A stretch of 37,570 nucleotides of DNA from Nonomuraea sp. MG754425 (GTDB lineage: Bacteria; Actinomycetota; Actinomycetes; Streptosporangiales; Streptosporangiaceae), in assembly GCF_021699195.1 (NCBI RefSeq), contig NZ_SSXE01000165.1, forward strand, positions 1 to 37,570. The letters run 5' to 3'. Positions 24,601-31,315 of this stretch are shown piece by piece. Each line of letters starts with the position of its first letter. Positions within the stretch are counted from its first letter, which is position 1. The translations under genes were made by a program, and so were the position numbers. Below the pieces are notes generated by a model. The model was given only the letters and a program-made list of their open reading frames with translations. It ran no database searches and was not told the DNA's origin.

Positions 24601-26393
24601 GCTCGGACACCGAGGCCGAAGCCGAGGCCGAAGAACCGCGGGAAGAGCCGAAGGACCAGCACGACGCGCCTTCTCCCGCAGAGCAGGAGATTCCCGGCGA
24701 AGACCTCGAGGCCGCCGAAGCCAGCCTCGCCCGATCGCTGATCACCCTCGGCTTCGTCGCCTTCGACGGACCGGGGACGGACAACACCAGCAGCGGCGTC
24801 CTGGTCTCCGAGCAACTGCGCCGCCATTTCCGCCGCGACGCCTACGTGGGCGTCAACGACACCGAACAAGGCATCACCTTCCTCGGACGCGTCGTCGAAG
24901 GCCCCTTCCACAGCCCACACGAGATCGGCCCCGATTCGGCCATCAGCCGCACCACACTGCTCCATCCGGAACGCACCCAGTTCCGGCCCACCTATTACGC
25001 CGCCGGCACGATCGAGATTCTCGGCGAGGTCACTCCTTCGGAGAACGTGCTCCCTACTTCGACCCGTCCCCGGCCGTACTCCCAGGTGTTCATCTACCCC
25101 AGCGACCGGCTGCGTCGGATGCTCGGCATCGAAGGCGACATGCAACTGGGCTCGTTGCTCGGCTATGACGATGTGAGAGTCGAGGCGGACTCGGCGAACA
25201 AGGGTTTCCTGCCGCGTAACGCCGGCATCTTCGGCACCGTCGGATCGGGTAAGTCCAACACCACTCAGGTGCTGATGGAGGAGGCCGTTCGGGCCGGGTG
25301 GGCGGTGGTCGCCATTGATGTCGAGGGCGAGTACGTACGGATGGACAAGGGGAACGATGAGCCGCACCTCGCGCGCCTGCTGGAGGAACGCTTCGAGGAG
25401 CGGCGTCCGCGCGGCATACCGGACTTCCGGGTGTACGTGCCGAACGCCGGCATGACGGACGCGCCCGATCCGCTGCCTTTCAAGGTGCCGATCGCCGATG
25501 TGCCCGAGGAAATCGTCGCCGACGTCCTCGAGTTCACCGAACCCCAGGTGAGGATGTGGGGTGCCATCACGAGCCAGGCCCGGCGCAACGCGGAGACGGC
25601 TTCCCGTCCGGGCAGGATGGGCGCCCTCGCCGCTCCCGCACCGCCTTCTCCCGACCGCTCGTACGATCTCAGCGACCTGATCGACGGCTTGCAGGAGGAT
25701 CCGACCACGGGCGGCATGCCGCTGCTCTCGCCGAAAATCCCTTCGACGGAGAAGGCCACCGCGTCCACGCTGAGGAACAAGCTGTACAAGCTCGGCAGGT
25801 CCGAGATGCTCGACTGGCGGCCCACGAGGAACACCCCGTACCTGGACGTGGACGAGCTGCTCGTGGAGCGGCGCCTGAGCGTCTTCGACGTGAGCGAGAC
25901 CAACGACAGCGCCCGCAACATCGCCATCTCCTTCCTCCTGCAGGCCCTGTTCGACCGGGTGATCGCGGTCGCTCGCGGCGAACCCATCGGGAAGGACGGC
26001 CGGCCGCGCCCGCCGGTGCTGGTGGTGATCGAAGAGGTGCACACGTTCGTCTCGCGGTCCAGTGCGGGCAGGATGCGAGCGGTGCTGGACCAGTTGCAGG
26101 TCATCAGCCGTCGTGGCCGCAAGCGCTGGATGGGTCTGGTGCTGGTGTCGCAGCAGCCCGGTCACGTGCCCGAGGAGTTGTTCGAGCTGGCGAACACGCG
26201 GTTCATCCATCAGCTCAAGTCCGCCGGCAACCTTGCCCCGGTACGTGCCACCACGGGCGGCGTCCATGAAGCGCTGTGGTCGACGGTTCCCGCACTGGGG
26301 CAGGGCCAATGCCTGCTGACGGGCTCGGTGTTCCGCAACCCGGTCTTCGTGCAGATACGTCCGGCGCGTTCCCGGCGTATGCACACGGCGTGA
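24597..26393 (+). CDS. herA: HerA-like hexameric DNA translocase ATPase
   Basis: A 598-residue ATPase. The first 45 residues are very acidic and low-complexity (repeats of EAE). A HAS-barrel-like beta region covers about 55-180. The FtsK/HerA RecA-like core follows, with Walker A GTVGSGKSNTT (Lys219), AVVAIDVEGEYV just after it, an inserted helical bundle (about 310-420), Walker B VLVVIEEVHTF (Glu479), and SRRGRKRWMGLVLVSQQP as the sensor/arginine-finger region. HerA forms a hexamer that pumps duplex DNA into NurA. ATG 24597 is coupled to nurA by a 4-base overlap. The gene converges with the VWA lipoprotein gene, 75 bases away. Confidence 0.85.
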   Translation: MSSDTEAEAEAEEPREEPKDQHDAPSPAEQEIPGEDLEAAEASLARSLITLGFVAFDGPGTDNTSSGVLVSEQLRRHFRRDAYVGVNDTEQGITFLGRVVEGPFHSPHEIGPDSAISRTTLLHPERTQFRPTYYAAGTIEILGEVTPSENVLPTSTRPRPYSQVFIYPSDRLRRMLGIEGDMQLGSLLGYDDVRVEADSANKGFLPRNAGIFGTVGSGKSNTTQVLMEEAVRAGWAVVAIDVEGEYVRMDKGNDEPHLARLLEERFEERRPRGIPDFRVYVPNAGMTDAPDPLPFKVPIADVPEEIVADVLEFTEPQVRMWGAITSQARRNAETASRPGRMGALAAPAPPSPDRSYDLSDLIDGLQEDPTTGGMPLLSPKIPSTEKATASTLRNKLYKLGRSEMLDWRPTRNTPYLDVDELLVERRLSVFDVSETNDSARNIAISFLLQALFDRVIAVARGEPIGKDGRPRPPVLVVIEEVHTFVSRSSAGRMRAVLDQLQVISRRGRKRWMGLVLVSQQPGHVPEELFELANTRFIHQLKSAGNLAPVRATTGGVHEALWSTVPALGQGQCLLTGSVFRNPVFVQIRPARSRRMHTA

Positions 26394-26407
26394 CGAAGCC
26401 GGCCCTG

Positions 26408-26460
26408 TGAACCGCTCCGACTTTCTTGGAGACCCTGGTGTGCCCTGGGTTCGATGGAGT
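26408..26460 (+). repeat. IS3-like terminal sequence, left copy of a flanking direct repeat
   Basis: The stretch beginning TGAACCGCTCCGACTTTC and containing TTGGAGACCCTGGTGTGCCC matches, at about 32 of 43 positions, the stretch at 30053-30095 in the same orientation. The opening TGAACCGC-CCG---T with GGAGAC is typical of actinobacterial IS3-family ends. No transposase follows here, so it is an orphan end lying just past the herA stop. Confidence 0.5.
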
Positions 26461-26468
26461 CGCGACGC

Positions 26469-28043
26469 CTATTGCTGGGCTCGGTAGGTGATGAAGGCGG
26501 TGGCGAGGTTGGTGTGGCGTGCGTCGAGCAACCGGCCACCGGTGTGTTCGGCCAGTTCCCGCATGGAACGTGCGTCGGCGCCGTTGACCAGCACTGGGTA
26601 GACGGGCACCCGTTTGAGATCGGGCGGAAGGGTGTCGTGGTACCGCACGAAGTCGGACAGGGTGCGACCTCTGTTGCTCATGCCGTCAGTGATCAGGACG
26701 ATCGAGAGAATGCGATCGTCGGTACCGATCTTGGCCAGTGTCCGCAGGCCGGCCACGAGGGCGTCATAAGTTGCGGTGTGTCCCCCTGGCGTGAGGCGGG
26801 CGAGAAAGTCGCTGACGGCTTTGCGGCCGTGGGCAGAGCGGGCGCTGGACAGGTCGATGATCACAGGCTTCGCGGGAGAAGAGGCGAACGGCAGAAGGAT
26901 CGCCTGCTCGTCGGTGGCGGCCCCTGACGTGCGAGCCACGGGTGCACCGGCCAAGGCCGCAGCGGCCCGGCGCAGGTCTGCGGATTTGGCCCCGCGCATG
27001 GAGCCCGAGACATCGAGGAGAAAGACGGTGCGGGTGGCATAGCGGTAGCGACCCAGATAGACGGCGACGAGCCGGTCGACGACGGTCTGGTCCCGGGGAA
27101 TGTTGAGCAACGTGGGCGGATTCGCAGGCAGTCCAGCGGGCGGGCGCACGCCCGGGGTGATGGGACGATGATGGATCCGATCTGCGATCTTGTGTTGTGC
27201 GTCGGTGCTGAGCAGATGGTTCGTGAGTCGGGCCAGGTGCTCGGCCGCCTTGGGCGTACGAGGTTGCAGCAGAGGTCGCAGCGTGTACCTGGCGTTGACC
27301 ACTCCGTCGCTCGGACGTATGGGGACCAGTTGTTGTTTGAGCTGGCCGGAGGTGTTGAGACGGGCGATCTGGGATTCGTAGGTGAACAGTCCGTCTGCGG
27401 AGGCGCCGCCGGATTGTAAGAAGCCGGTGATCAGCTCGGCGTCGGTCGACGCGGTGATGGCCTGCGCGGTGGACATCGCCCGCAGCCCACCCGCCGCCGG
27501 ATAGATGTCGCCGTCGTCGATCGAGTCGACGACCTCTGTGAAACCGCTGGCGGCGGCCAGTACGGCGGCACGCCCGGTGAATGCCTCATCCGGGGCGCTC
27601 ATGCCGAAGGTGAAATGGTGTCCGCGGGCGGCCGAGGCGATCTGTTTCCAGGTGACCCGGCTGTCGATCCAACCGAGCCGGTCGGCGACCGAGACCTTCA
27701 GAGCCAGCAGAACTGGGGAGAAGGTGATGGTCCTTCCCGCGCCGAGCTGCCGGTTGCCGTCCCCGTTAGGCTCGAGGCCGGTCGGCAGCCAGACCGCGTC
27801 AACGGGCGGCTGCGTGTCCAGTTGCGTCGCGAGGGGCGCGCTACTGGCTTCACGCAGCTCAACGCGGATCCCCTCGGAGCGGGTGAAGTCGGACAGGACT
27901 GGACGCAAATCCATCAGTTCGGGAGCGGCCAGGATCGTGATCTGCTCCGGCTGGCCCAGGTTCGGCGGCGCGCATTGCCCGGTGGTCAGGACCAGCAACG
28001 CCGCTATGCCCGCCCACCGGGATACCGACCGGTTCAGGCGCAT
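26469..28043 (-). CDS. Substrate-binding-like plus VWA domain lipoprotein
   Basis: A 524-residue protein. A signal sequence with lipobox-like LTTGQC gives lipidation near Cys24. Residues about 33-300 form a type II periplasmic-binding-protein fold (ITILAAPELMDLRPVLSDFT, VDAVWLPTG, ITFSPVLLALKVS, and a FTYESQIA segment). Residues about 340-524 are a VWA domain with a complete MIDAS (FLLDVSGSMRGAK, then GGHTATYDALVAG and IVLITDGMSN). SBP-VWA proteins are known in actinobacteria as surface proteins without a fixed role. It starts 10 bases inside the end of the upstream gene, so translation is coupled. It may read out an extracellular ligand and present a metal-dependent adhesion face; that is inference. 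Confidence 0.8.
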   Translation of the reverse strand: MRLNRSVSRWAGIAALLVLTTGQCAPPNLGQPEQITILAAPELMDLRPVLSDFTRSEGIRVELREASSAPLATQLDTQPPVDAVWLPTGLEPNGDGNRQLGAGRTITFSPVLLALKVSVADRLGWIDSRVTWKQIASAARGHHFTFGMSAPDEAFTGRAAVLAAASGFTEVVDSIDDGDIYPAAGGLRAMSTAQAITASTDAELITGFLQSGGASADGLFTYESQIARLNTSGQLKQQLVPIRPSDGVVNARYTLRPLLQPRTPKAAEHLARLTNHLLSTDAQHKIADRIHHRPITPGVRPPAGLPANPPTLLNIPRDQTVVDRLVAVYLGRYRYATRTVFLLDVSGSMRGAKSADLRRAAAALAGAPVARTSGAATDEQAILLPFASSPAKPVIIDLSSARSAHGRKAVSDFLARLTPGGHTATYDALVAGLRTLAKIGTDDRILSIVLITDGMSNRGRTLSDFVRYHDTLPPDLKRVPVYPVLVNGADARSMRELAEHTGGRLLDARHTNLATAFITYRAQQ

Positions 28044-29353
28044 GCCACGATCTCGTTCCTGAATGCGATCATGAGATCCGGGCGGGGAAACGGGGCGATG
28101 TCGGAAGGGCTCGGCAGGGCCAACGACTTGAGGGCGTCGCCCTGCCGGATGCAGCCGGTCATGCCGTGTCCGGTGACGGCCTGTTCGAAGAGCTTGGCGT
28201 CGGCGCCGCGCAGGAAGAATTTCCGCGCCATGATCTGTTGCACTTCGCGCGATGCGAGCAGATCGCCGACGAGTTCGCTCCCGTCCTTGTCGTCGCGGCC
28301 GATGAACATGTGCTTGGAGATCACCCCCGGATCGGGGTAGAGCAGGCGGTAGTTATCGGGAGCTATTCCCTGCTGGTCCGCCAGATACTTGAGCGCGTCG
28401 TGCTCGTAGACGAAGGCCATCGGATACTGGTGGCTGGAGAAAAACTCTTGTAAAAGGCCGAAGCTGCTCGGCGGCCAGCTGTTCTGGAATAACCGTTGTA
28501 AATCGTTGATCAAACGCGTCCTGTCCGTGCGGTAGTTCTTCCGGTGAGCGTGGATGAGCAGGCTCAGGTAAAGATCACCGCCGCCGGCGGAACACGGGGC
28601 GCCAGAGACCACTTCCACCTGAGAATCTCCCTGCGCGACCCCTTCGGGTGCTCCGATGCTGCCCCACGTCCAGTTCGTTTCCGTCAACCGCAGGTCCAGA
28701 TATCGCAGGACGTCGAAAATGTAGAAGCCGTTCTCTGACCTGACGAGGGACTGGTCCACCAGACATTCCAGCAGAGCCCGGTGGACCAGCACCACCATGG
28801 GGGCCTGGAAGATCAGCCGGGGGTTCGAGGGCGATTGTCCCGACACCCTGAAGTTGTTCTTCACCGCTGCGGCGATGGTGTCGGCCGGGCACAGGAAGAA
28901 GTGGTACCGGCCCAGGTCGCTGCCCTGGATGTAGGTCATATCGATGCCGGAGAGATTGTTGACGTCGACATCGAGCCCCTGCCGGTGAAAGACGTCCCTG
29001 ATCTCCTCGCTGGCGAACAGGCCCTCCCAACCTCCGCCGAACACCGGCGTCAACCGGGTCAGGCTCTGCTGGAGCCAGACCCCGCCGCCGGTCAGCACAC
29101 CGGTCAGAGTGGCGCCTCCCAGCGCAAGCAGGAAGAGAAGCCGTCGTCTGCCCTCGTCGGGTGTGTCTGAAGCCTTATTCCGCGACGACTTGCGCGGCGG
29201 TGCGCCGTGAATGTGGATCTCACCCACAGTTTCGGCACGCACCTGCCCCGCGGCCGCGTTGTCGCCCTGCTGGCTGATGCCGCTGTTGCCGCCGATCGCG
29301 GTGGCGCGCTCACCGCGTGCCGCCGCCTTCTTGGGGGCGGGAGGACTGGTCAT
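28034..29353 (-). CDS. Membrane-anchored substrate-binding-like protein with N-terminal QQGDNA motif
   Basis: A 439-residue protein. The N-terminal 65 residues are cytoplasmic and low-complexity: GGNSGISQQGDNAAAGQV near 20-38, then VGEIHIHGAPPRK. One transmembrane helix covers about residues 70-94 (RRLLFLLALGGATLTGVLTG). The remainder is an extracellular domain resembling a type II periplasmic-binding fold (YHFFLCPADTIAAAVKNNF, PMVVLVHRALLE, YPMAFVYEHDALKYLA, DLLASREVQQIMARKFFL). The architecture is that of a surface sensor with a short cytoplasmic motif. The motif GN-G-[IV]-x-QQGDNA recurs at the C-terminus of the next gene upstream. It overlaps that gene by four bases (29350-29353) and the downstream SBP-VWA gene by ten. 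Domain call is by fold-like pattern, not a named family. Confidence 0.65.
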   Translation of the reverse strand: MTSPPAPKKAAARGERATAIGGNSGISQQGDNAAAGQVRAETVGEIHIHGAPPRKSSRNKASDTPDEGRRRLLFLLALGGATLTGVLTGGGVWLQQSLTRLTPVFGGGWEGLFASEEIRDVFHRQGLDVDVNNLSGIDMTYIQGSDLGRYHFFLCPADTIAAAVKNNFRVSGQSPSNPRLIFQAPMVVLVHRALLECLVDQSLVRSENGFYIFDVLRYLDLRLTETNWTWGSIGAPEGVAQGDSQVEVVSGAPCSAGGGDLYLSLLIHAHRKNYRTDRTRLINDLQRLFQNSWPPSSFGLLQEFFSSHQYPMAFVYEHDALKYLADQQGIAPDNYRLLYPDPGVISKHMFIGRDDKDGSELVGDLLASREVQQIMARKFFLRGADAKLFEQAVTGHGMTGCIRQGDALKSLALPSPSDIAPFPRPDLMIAFRNEIVACA

Positions 29354-29643
29354 CGCGGGGCGGTGGCGTTGTCGCCCTGCTGCACAACGCCGACGTTGAC
29401 ACCGACGACGGCGACGTTCTCCGCCCCCGAGCCCGGCTGGGCCTGCGCAAGATCGTTTATGGCAGATTGGATCGGCGCGCGTGACTGCTCCCGCTTGAGG
29501 ATGCGCTCGAGCAATCGTCGTCCGACGACAACCGTCTCATTCGCGATCGCGTCGTGAGTCTTGGCTGCTGAAGCCGCCCCATGAGCACCGATCGCTGCGT
29601 TCGGGTATGGCACGAGCTGGCTGGCCAACGCTGCCATGTCCAT
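29350..29643 (-). CDS. Small protein ending in a QQGDNA motif
   Basis: A 97-residue protein of no named family. Residues about 1-35 are Ala-rich helix, about 36-70 a charged helix (VVVGRRLLERILKREQSRAP), and the C-terminus reads GAENVAVVGVNVGVVQQGDNA. This final block repeats the N-terminal motif of the next protein. It has no signal peptide and no transmembrane helix. It is the first gene of the three-gene unit, with a strong GGGGAGGGA ribosome site about 7 bases before ATG 29643. The ATG three codons in is a less likely start. It could be a soluble partner that docks to the membrane sensor through the shared motif (inference). Confidence 0.65.
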   Translation of the reverse strand: MDMAALASQLVPYPNAAIGAHGAASAAKTHDAIANETVVVGRRLLERILKREQSRAPIQSAINDLAQAQPGSGAENVAVVGVNVGVVQQGDNATAPR

Positions 29644-29658
29644 GCCGATCCCTCCCCG

Positions 29659-29686
29659 TACTTAGGAGTATCTATGGCGATCGTAA
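29659..29686 (-). promoter_or_regulatory. Promoter of the small protein/SBP/SBP-VWA unit
   Basis: On the minus strand TTACGA (29686-29681) and TAAGTA (29664-29659) are spaced 16 bases. The predicted start of transcription falls just before the strong GGGGAGGGA ribosome site. The segment is notably AT-rich for this genome. Read by eye only. Confidence 0.4.
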
Positions 29687-29895
29687 CCTCACTATGTCGG
29701 TCGGGCACTGGCTGTTCGCAGAAGGATGTATCGGCTGATTGGGGCGTCTCCGCTTCGCTGAACGCGTCCCGAGCGTCGCCTGGATGGCGATCATCGATAC
29801 GAGCCGCCCGTGGGGGTGACCGTCGGTCCCATGCCCCTGGCCTGAGCTGCGCAGCCGAGCACGGGACGTTCCCAGCGGCATGCGCGGTTCGCGGG

Positions 29896-30042
29896 CAGGC
29901 CGCCGTCCTCCTGCAAGGTCTGTCCGAGCAGGACCGGCAAGCCTTCGTCGACCTGATCCACCAGGTCTCGCAGGAAGAAACCGACCCTGACCGGCATCTG
30001 ACAACCTGGGATGCGCCCGAAACCTTGACCCGCCTGGACTGA
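29896..30042 (+). pseudogene. Possible 3' fragment of a regulator gene
   Basis: A plus-strand frame ends in QAAVLLQGLSEQDRQAFVDL then IHQVSQEETDPDRHLTTWD and a stop at 30042. The GLSEQDRQAFVDLIHQV helix resembles the C-terminal dimerisation helix of MarR-type regulators, but the frame upstream (back to about 29674) does not read as a winged helix. I treat it as a degraded remnant; it could also be chance. Bases 29690-30340 hold only this, the IS3 traces and no intact gene. Confidence 0.25.
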
Positions 30043-30052
30043 GATCGGTGAT

Positions 30053-30104
30053 TGAATCGCCCCGGGTTCGGTGGAGACTTTGGTGTGTCCCGGGTTGAGT
30101 AGAG
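30053..30104 (+). repeat. IS3-like terminal sequence, right copy of a flanking direct repeat
   Basis: Begins TGAATCGCCCCGGGTTCGG and contains GTGGAGACTTTGGTGTGTCC. It is in the same orientation as the copy at 26408 and about 74% identical over the first 43 bases. About 60 bases after it an IS3-type orfA remnant begins, so it is most likely the left end of a decayed IS3 element. Confidence 0.5.
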
Positions 30105-30157
30105 GTGGGTTACTGGATTCCTGTGCCACCTGATGAGAGGAAAGCGGCAGGGGATGA

Positions 30158-30260
30158 CGGGGCTATCCGCCAGAGTTCCGGCGCAAGGTGCTGGATCTGC
30201 GTGGACAAGCAGTCCGGGCTTGTTGAGGTCGTGAATGTGCCGCGTGATCTTGAAGGATGG
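30158..30260 (+). mobile_element. Remnant of an IS3-family transposase orfA
   Basis: From about 30158 the plus strand reads RGYPPEFRRKVLDL, the typical start of IS3-family OrfA. After a frameshift it continues as LVEVVNVPRDLEGW, matching the usual RPVAEVARDLE segment of the OrfA helix-turn-helix. A stop codon lies just upstream in the first frame, and nothing of OrfB is seen. The element is dead. Confidence 0.5.
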
Positions 30261-30343
30261 ACCATGCGGTCATCTGCCGTAGGAGGGCGCCCAGGAGTCC
30301 CGCTGCGGCAGGTGGCGCGCGTCGGCTGGGGCGCCCCCTGCGA

Positions 30344-30790
30344 TCAGGCTTCGATCGGCTCCAGTACGAACACCGGGATCTCCCGATCCGTCTTCTTTTG
30401 GTAGTCGGCATACGGCGGATACGCCGCCACTGCACGCTGCCACCACTCGGCCCTCTCCGCGCCGGTCACTTCACGAGCCCTCATGTCCCGCTTGATGGGG
30501 CCGTCCTGGAGCTCCACATGGGGCTCGGACTTGAGGTTGAAGTACCAGACGGGATGCTTGGGAGCGCCGCCCTGCGAGGCGACCACGGCGTATCGGCCTT
30601 CGTGTTCCACACGCATCAGCGGCGTCTTGCGGATTTTGCCGCTCCTGGCGCCCAGGTTGGTCATCACGATGACGGGCAATCCCGTGTCCCGCAAGGTCGT
30701 GCCCTTGGTGCCGCCGGAGTTCTCGTACAGCTCGACTTGCTCACGTACCCACTGCGCAGTGCTGGGTTCGTACTCACCCTTAAGAGGCAT
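30344..30790 (-). CDS. Deazaflavin (F420)-dependent nitroreductase-family oxidoreductase
   Basis: A 148-residue protein of the DUF385/Ddn family. It starts MPLKGEYEPSTAQWVREQVE, and the F420-binding core TGLPVIVMTNLGARSGKIRK-TPLMRVEHEGRYAVVASQGG follows. WYFNLKSEPHVELQDG and ADYQKKTDREIPVFVLEP close the fold. These enzymes use reduced F420 to reduce quinones or nitro compounds. I chose ATG 30790 because GAGGGGA lies 8-10 bases upstream and relatives begin at MPLKGEYEP. A longer frame to ATG 30862 adds 24 residues without family support. Intact, although surrounded by gene debris on both sides. Confidence 0.9.
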   Translation of the reverse strand: MPLKGEYEPSTAQWVREQVELYENSGGTKGTTLRDTGLPVIVMTNLGARSGKIRKTPLMRVEHEGRYAVVASQGGAPKHPVWYFNLKSEPHVELQDGPIKRDMRAREVTGAERAEWWQRAVAAYPPYADYQKKTDREIPVFVLEPIEA

Positions 30791-30976
30791 GTCATCCATC
30801 CCCTCGGTCGGCCAACTCTCGTACGAAGGGTGCAACGCCCGCACCGCGCGTGTTTCATCCATGTCTGCTCTCGGTCGCTTGCGGTGACGGCGTCAGCAGA
30901 TGCCTGGAGAGGACGCAGTGGCTCTCGTACGGGCTGATCGCGGCTGGCTGGGTGTTGGCGACCACAGTCGTCGCCG

Positions 30977-31118
30977 GAGCGGCTGGTGCTGCCCGCGGCC
31001 GAGGACTACGGCCTTGGCGTGATCCCGTGGGAGCCCGCTGGCCGGGGGCCTGCTCGATGGCGTACTGCGCCAGATCGACCGCCCCGGAAGACTACGCCTG
31101 GTAACAGGCGGGCGATGA
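30977..31118 (+). pseudogene. Aldo/keto reductase fragment with frameshift
   Basis: The plus strand reads ERLVLPAAEDYGLGVIPW from 30977. After a one-base shift it continues as SPLAGGLLDGVLRQIDRPGR and LRLVTGGR to a stop at 31116-31118. This is the YGLGVIPWSPLAGGLL segment found in the second half of aldo/keto reductases. Both the N-terminal barrel and the C-terminal third are missing. The stop lies in the first bases of the hairpin at 31115, which may have been this gene's terminator. Confidence 0.6.
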
Positions 31119-31150
31119 AAGCCCTCTCCCGCGTGGGAGAGGGCTTTCAT
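31115..31150. terminator. Perfect 16-bp hairpin terminator
   Basis: ATGAAAGCCCTCTCCC (31115-31130) and GGGAGAGGGCTTTCAT (31135-31150) are exact reverse complements around a GCGT loop. The A-rich and T-rich ends make it work in both directions. It sits after the aldo/keto reductase fragment and upstream of the PHP operon promoter, insulating the operon from the accessory region. Confidence 0.85.
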
Positions 31151-31250
31151 GTTGTCCGGGCCAGGGAGCCGCTCCTCGAATCGCCTGGTCAGGCACGTTT
31201 CGGTCGTCCGCCGGAACGCGCCACAGATTGCCCTAATGTCTTAACAAACG

Positions 31251-31289
31251 TTGACATGTCGTTCATCAGATGGATAGAAAGCGTTCATC
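31251..31289 (+). promoter_or_regulatory. Promoter with direct-repeat operator candidates for the PHP-ABC operon
   Basis: A consensus -35 TTGACA (31251-31256) is followed by TAGAAA (31275-31280) at 18 bases. The octamer CGTTCATC occurs at 31260-31267, between the boxes, and at 31282-31289, over the predicted start. The copies are 22 bases apart, two turns of the helix. GACATGTC (31253-31260) is an 8-bp palindrome overlapping the -35. Transcription would leave about a 30-base leader with GGAGG at 31301. A repressor bound here would block the promoter; no regulator gene is adjacent. Confidence 0.6.
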
Positions 31290-31315
31290 GAAGGACGGAT
31301 GGAGGCGGACACCGC

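Noticed and set aside
24075..26384. A 769-codon minus-strand frame opposite herA
   Set aside because: Antisense artefact; no domains, whereas herA has Walker A and B in frame.
30850..31104. Possible small plus-strand membrane protein
   Set aside because: The hydrophobic run is in the wrong frame for the aldo/keto reductase fragment, which better explains the DNA from 30977.
31115..31150. A tRNA or structured RNA at the strong hairpin
   Set aside because: It is a single perfect stem with a four-base loop and no cloverleaf arms; a terminator explains it.
31237..31263. An imperfect LacI-type palindrome (TGTC..AAC..GTT..GACA)
   Set aside because: The arms differ in length by two bases and overlap the -35; the exact CGTTCATC direct repeat is better supported.
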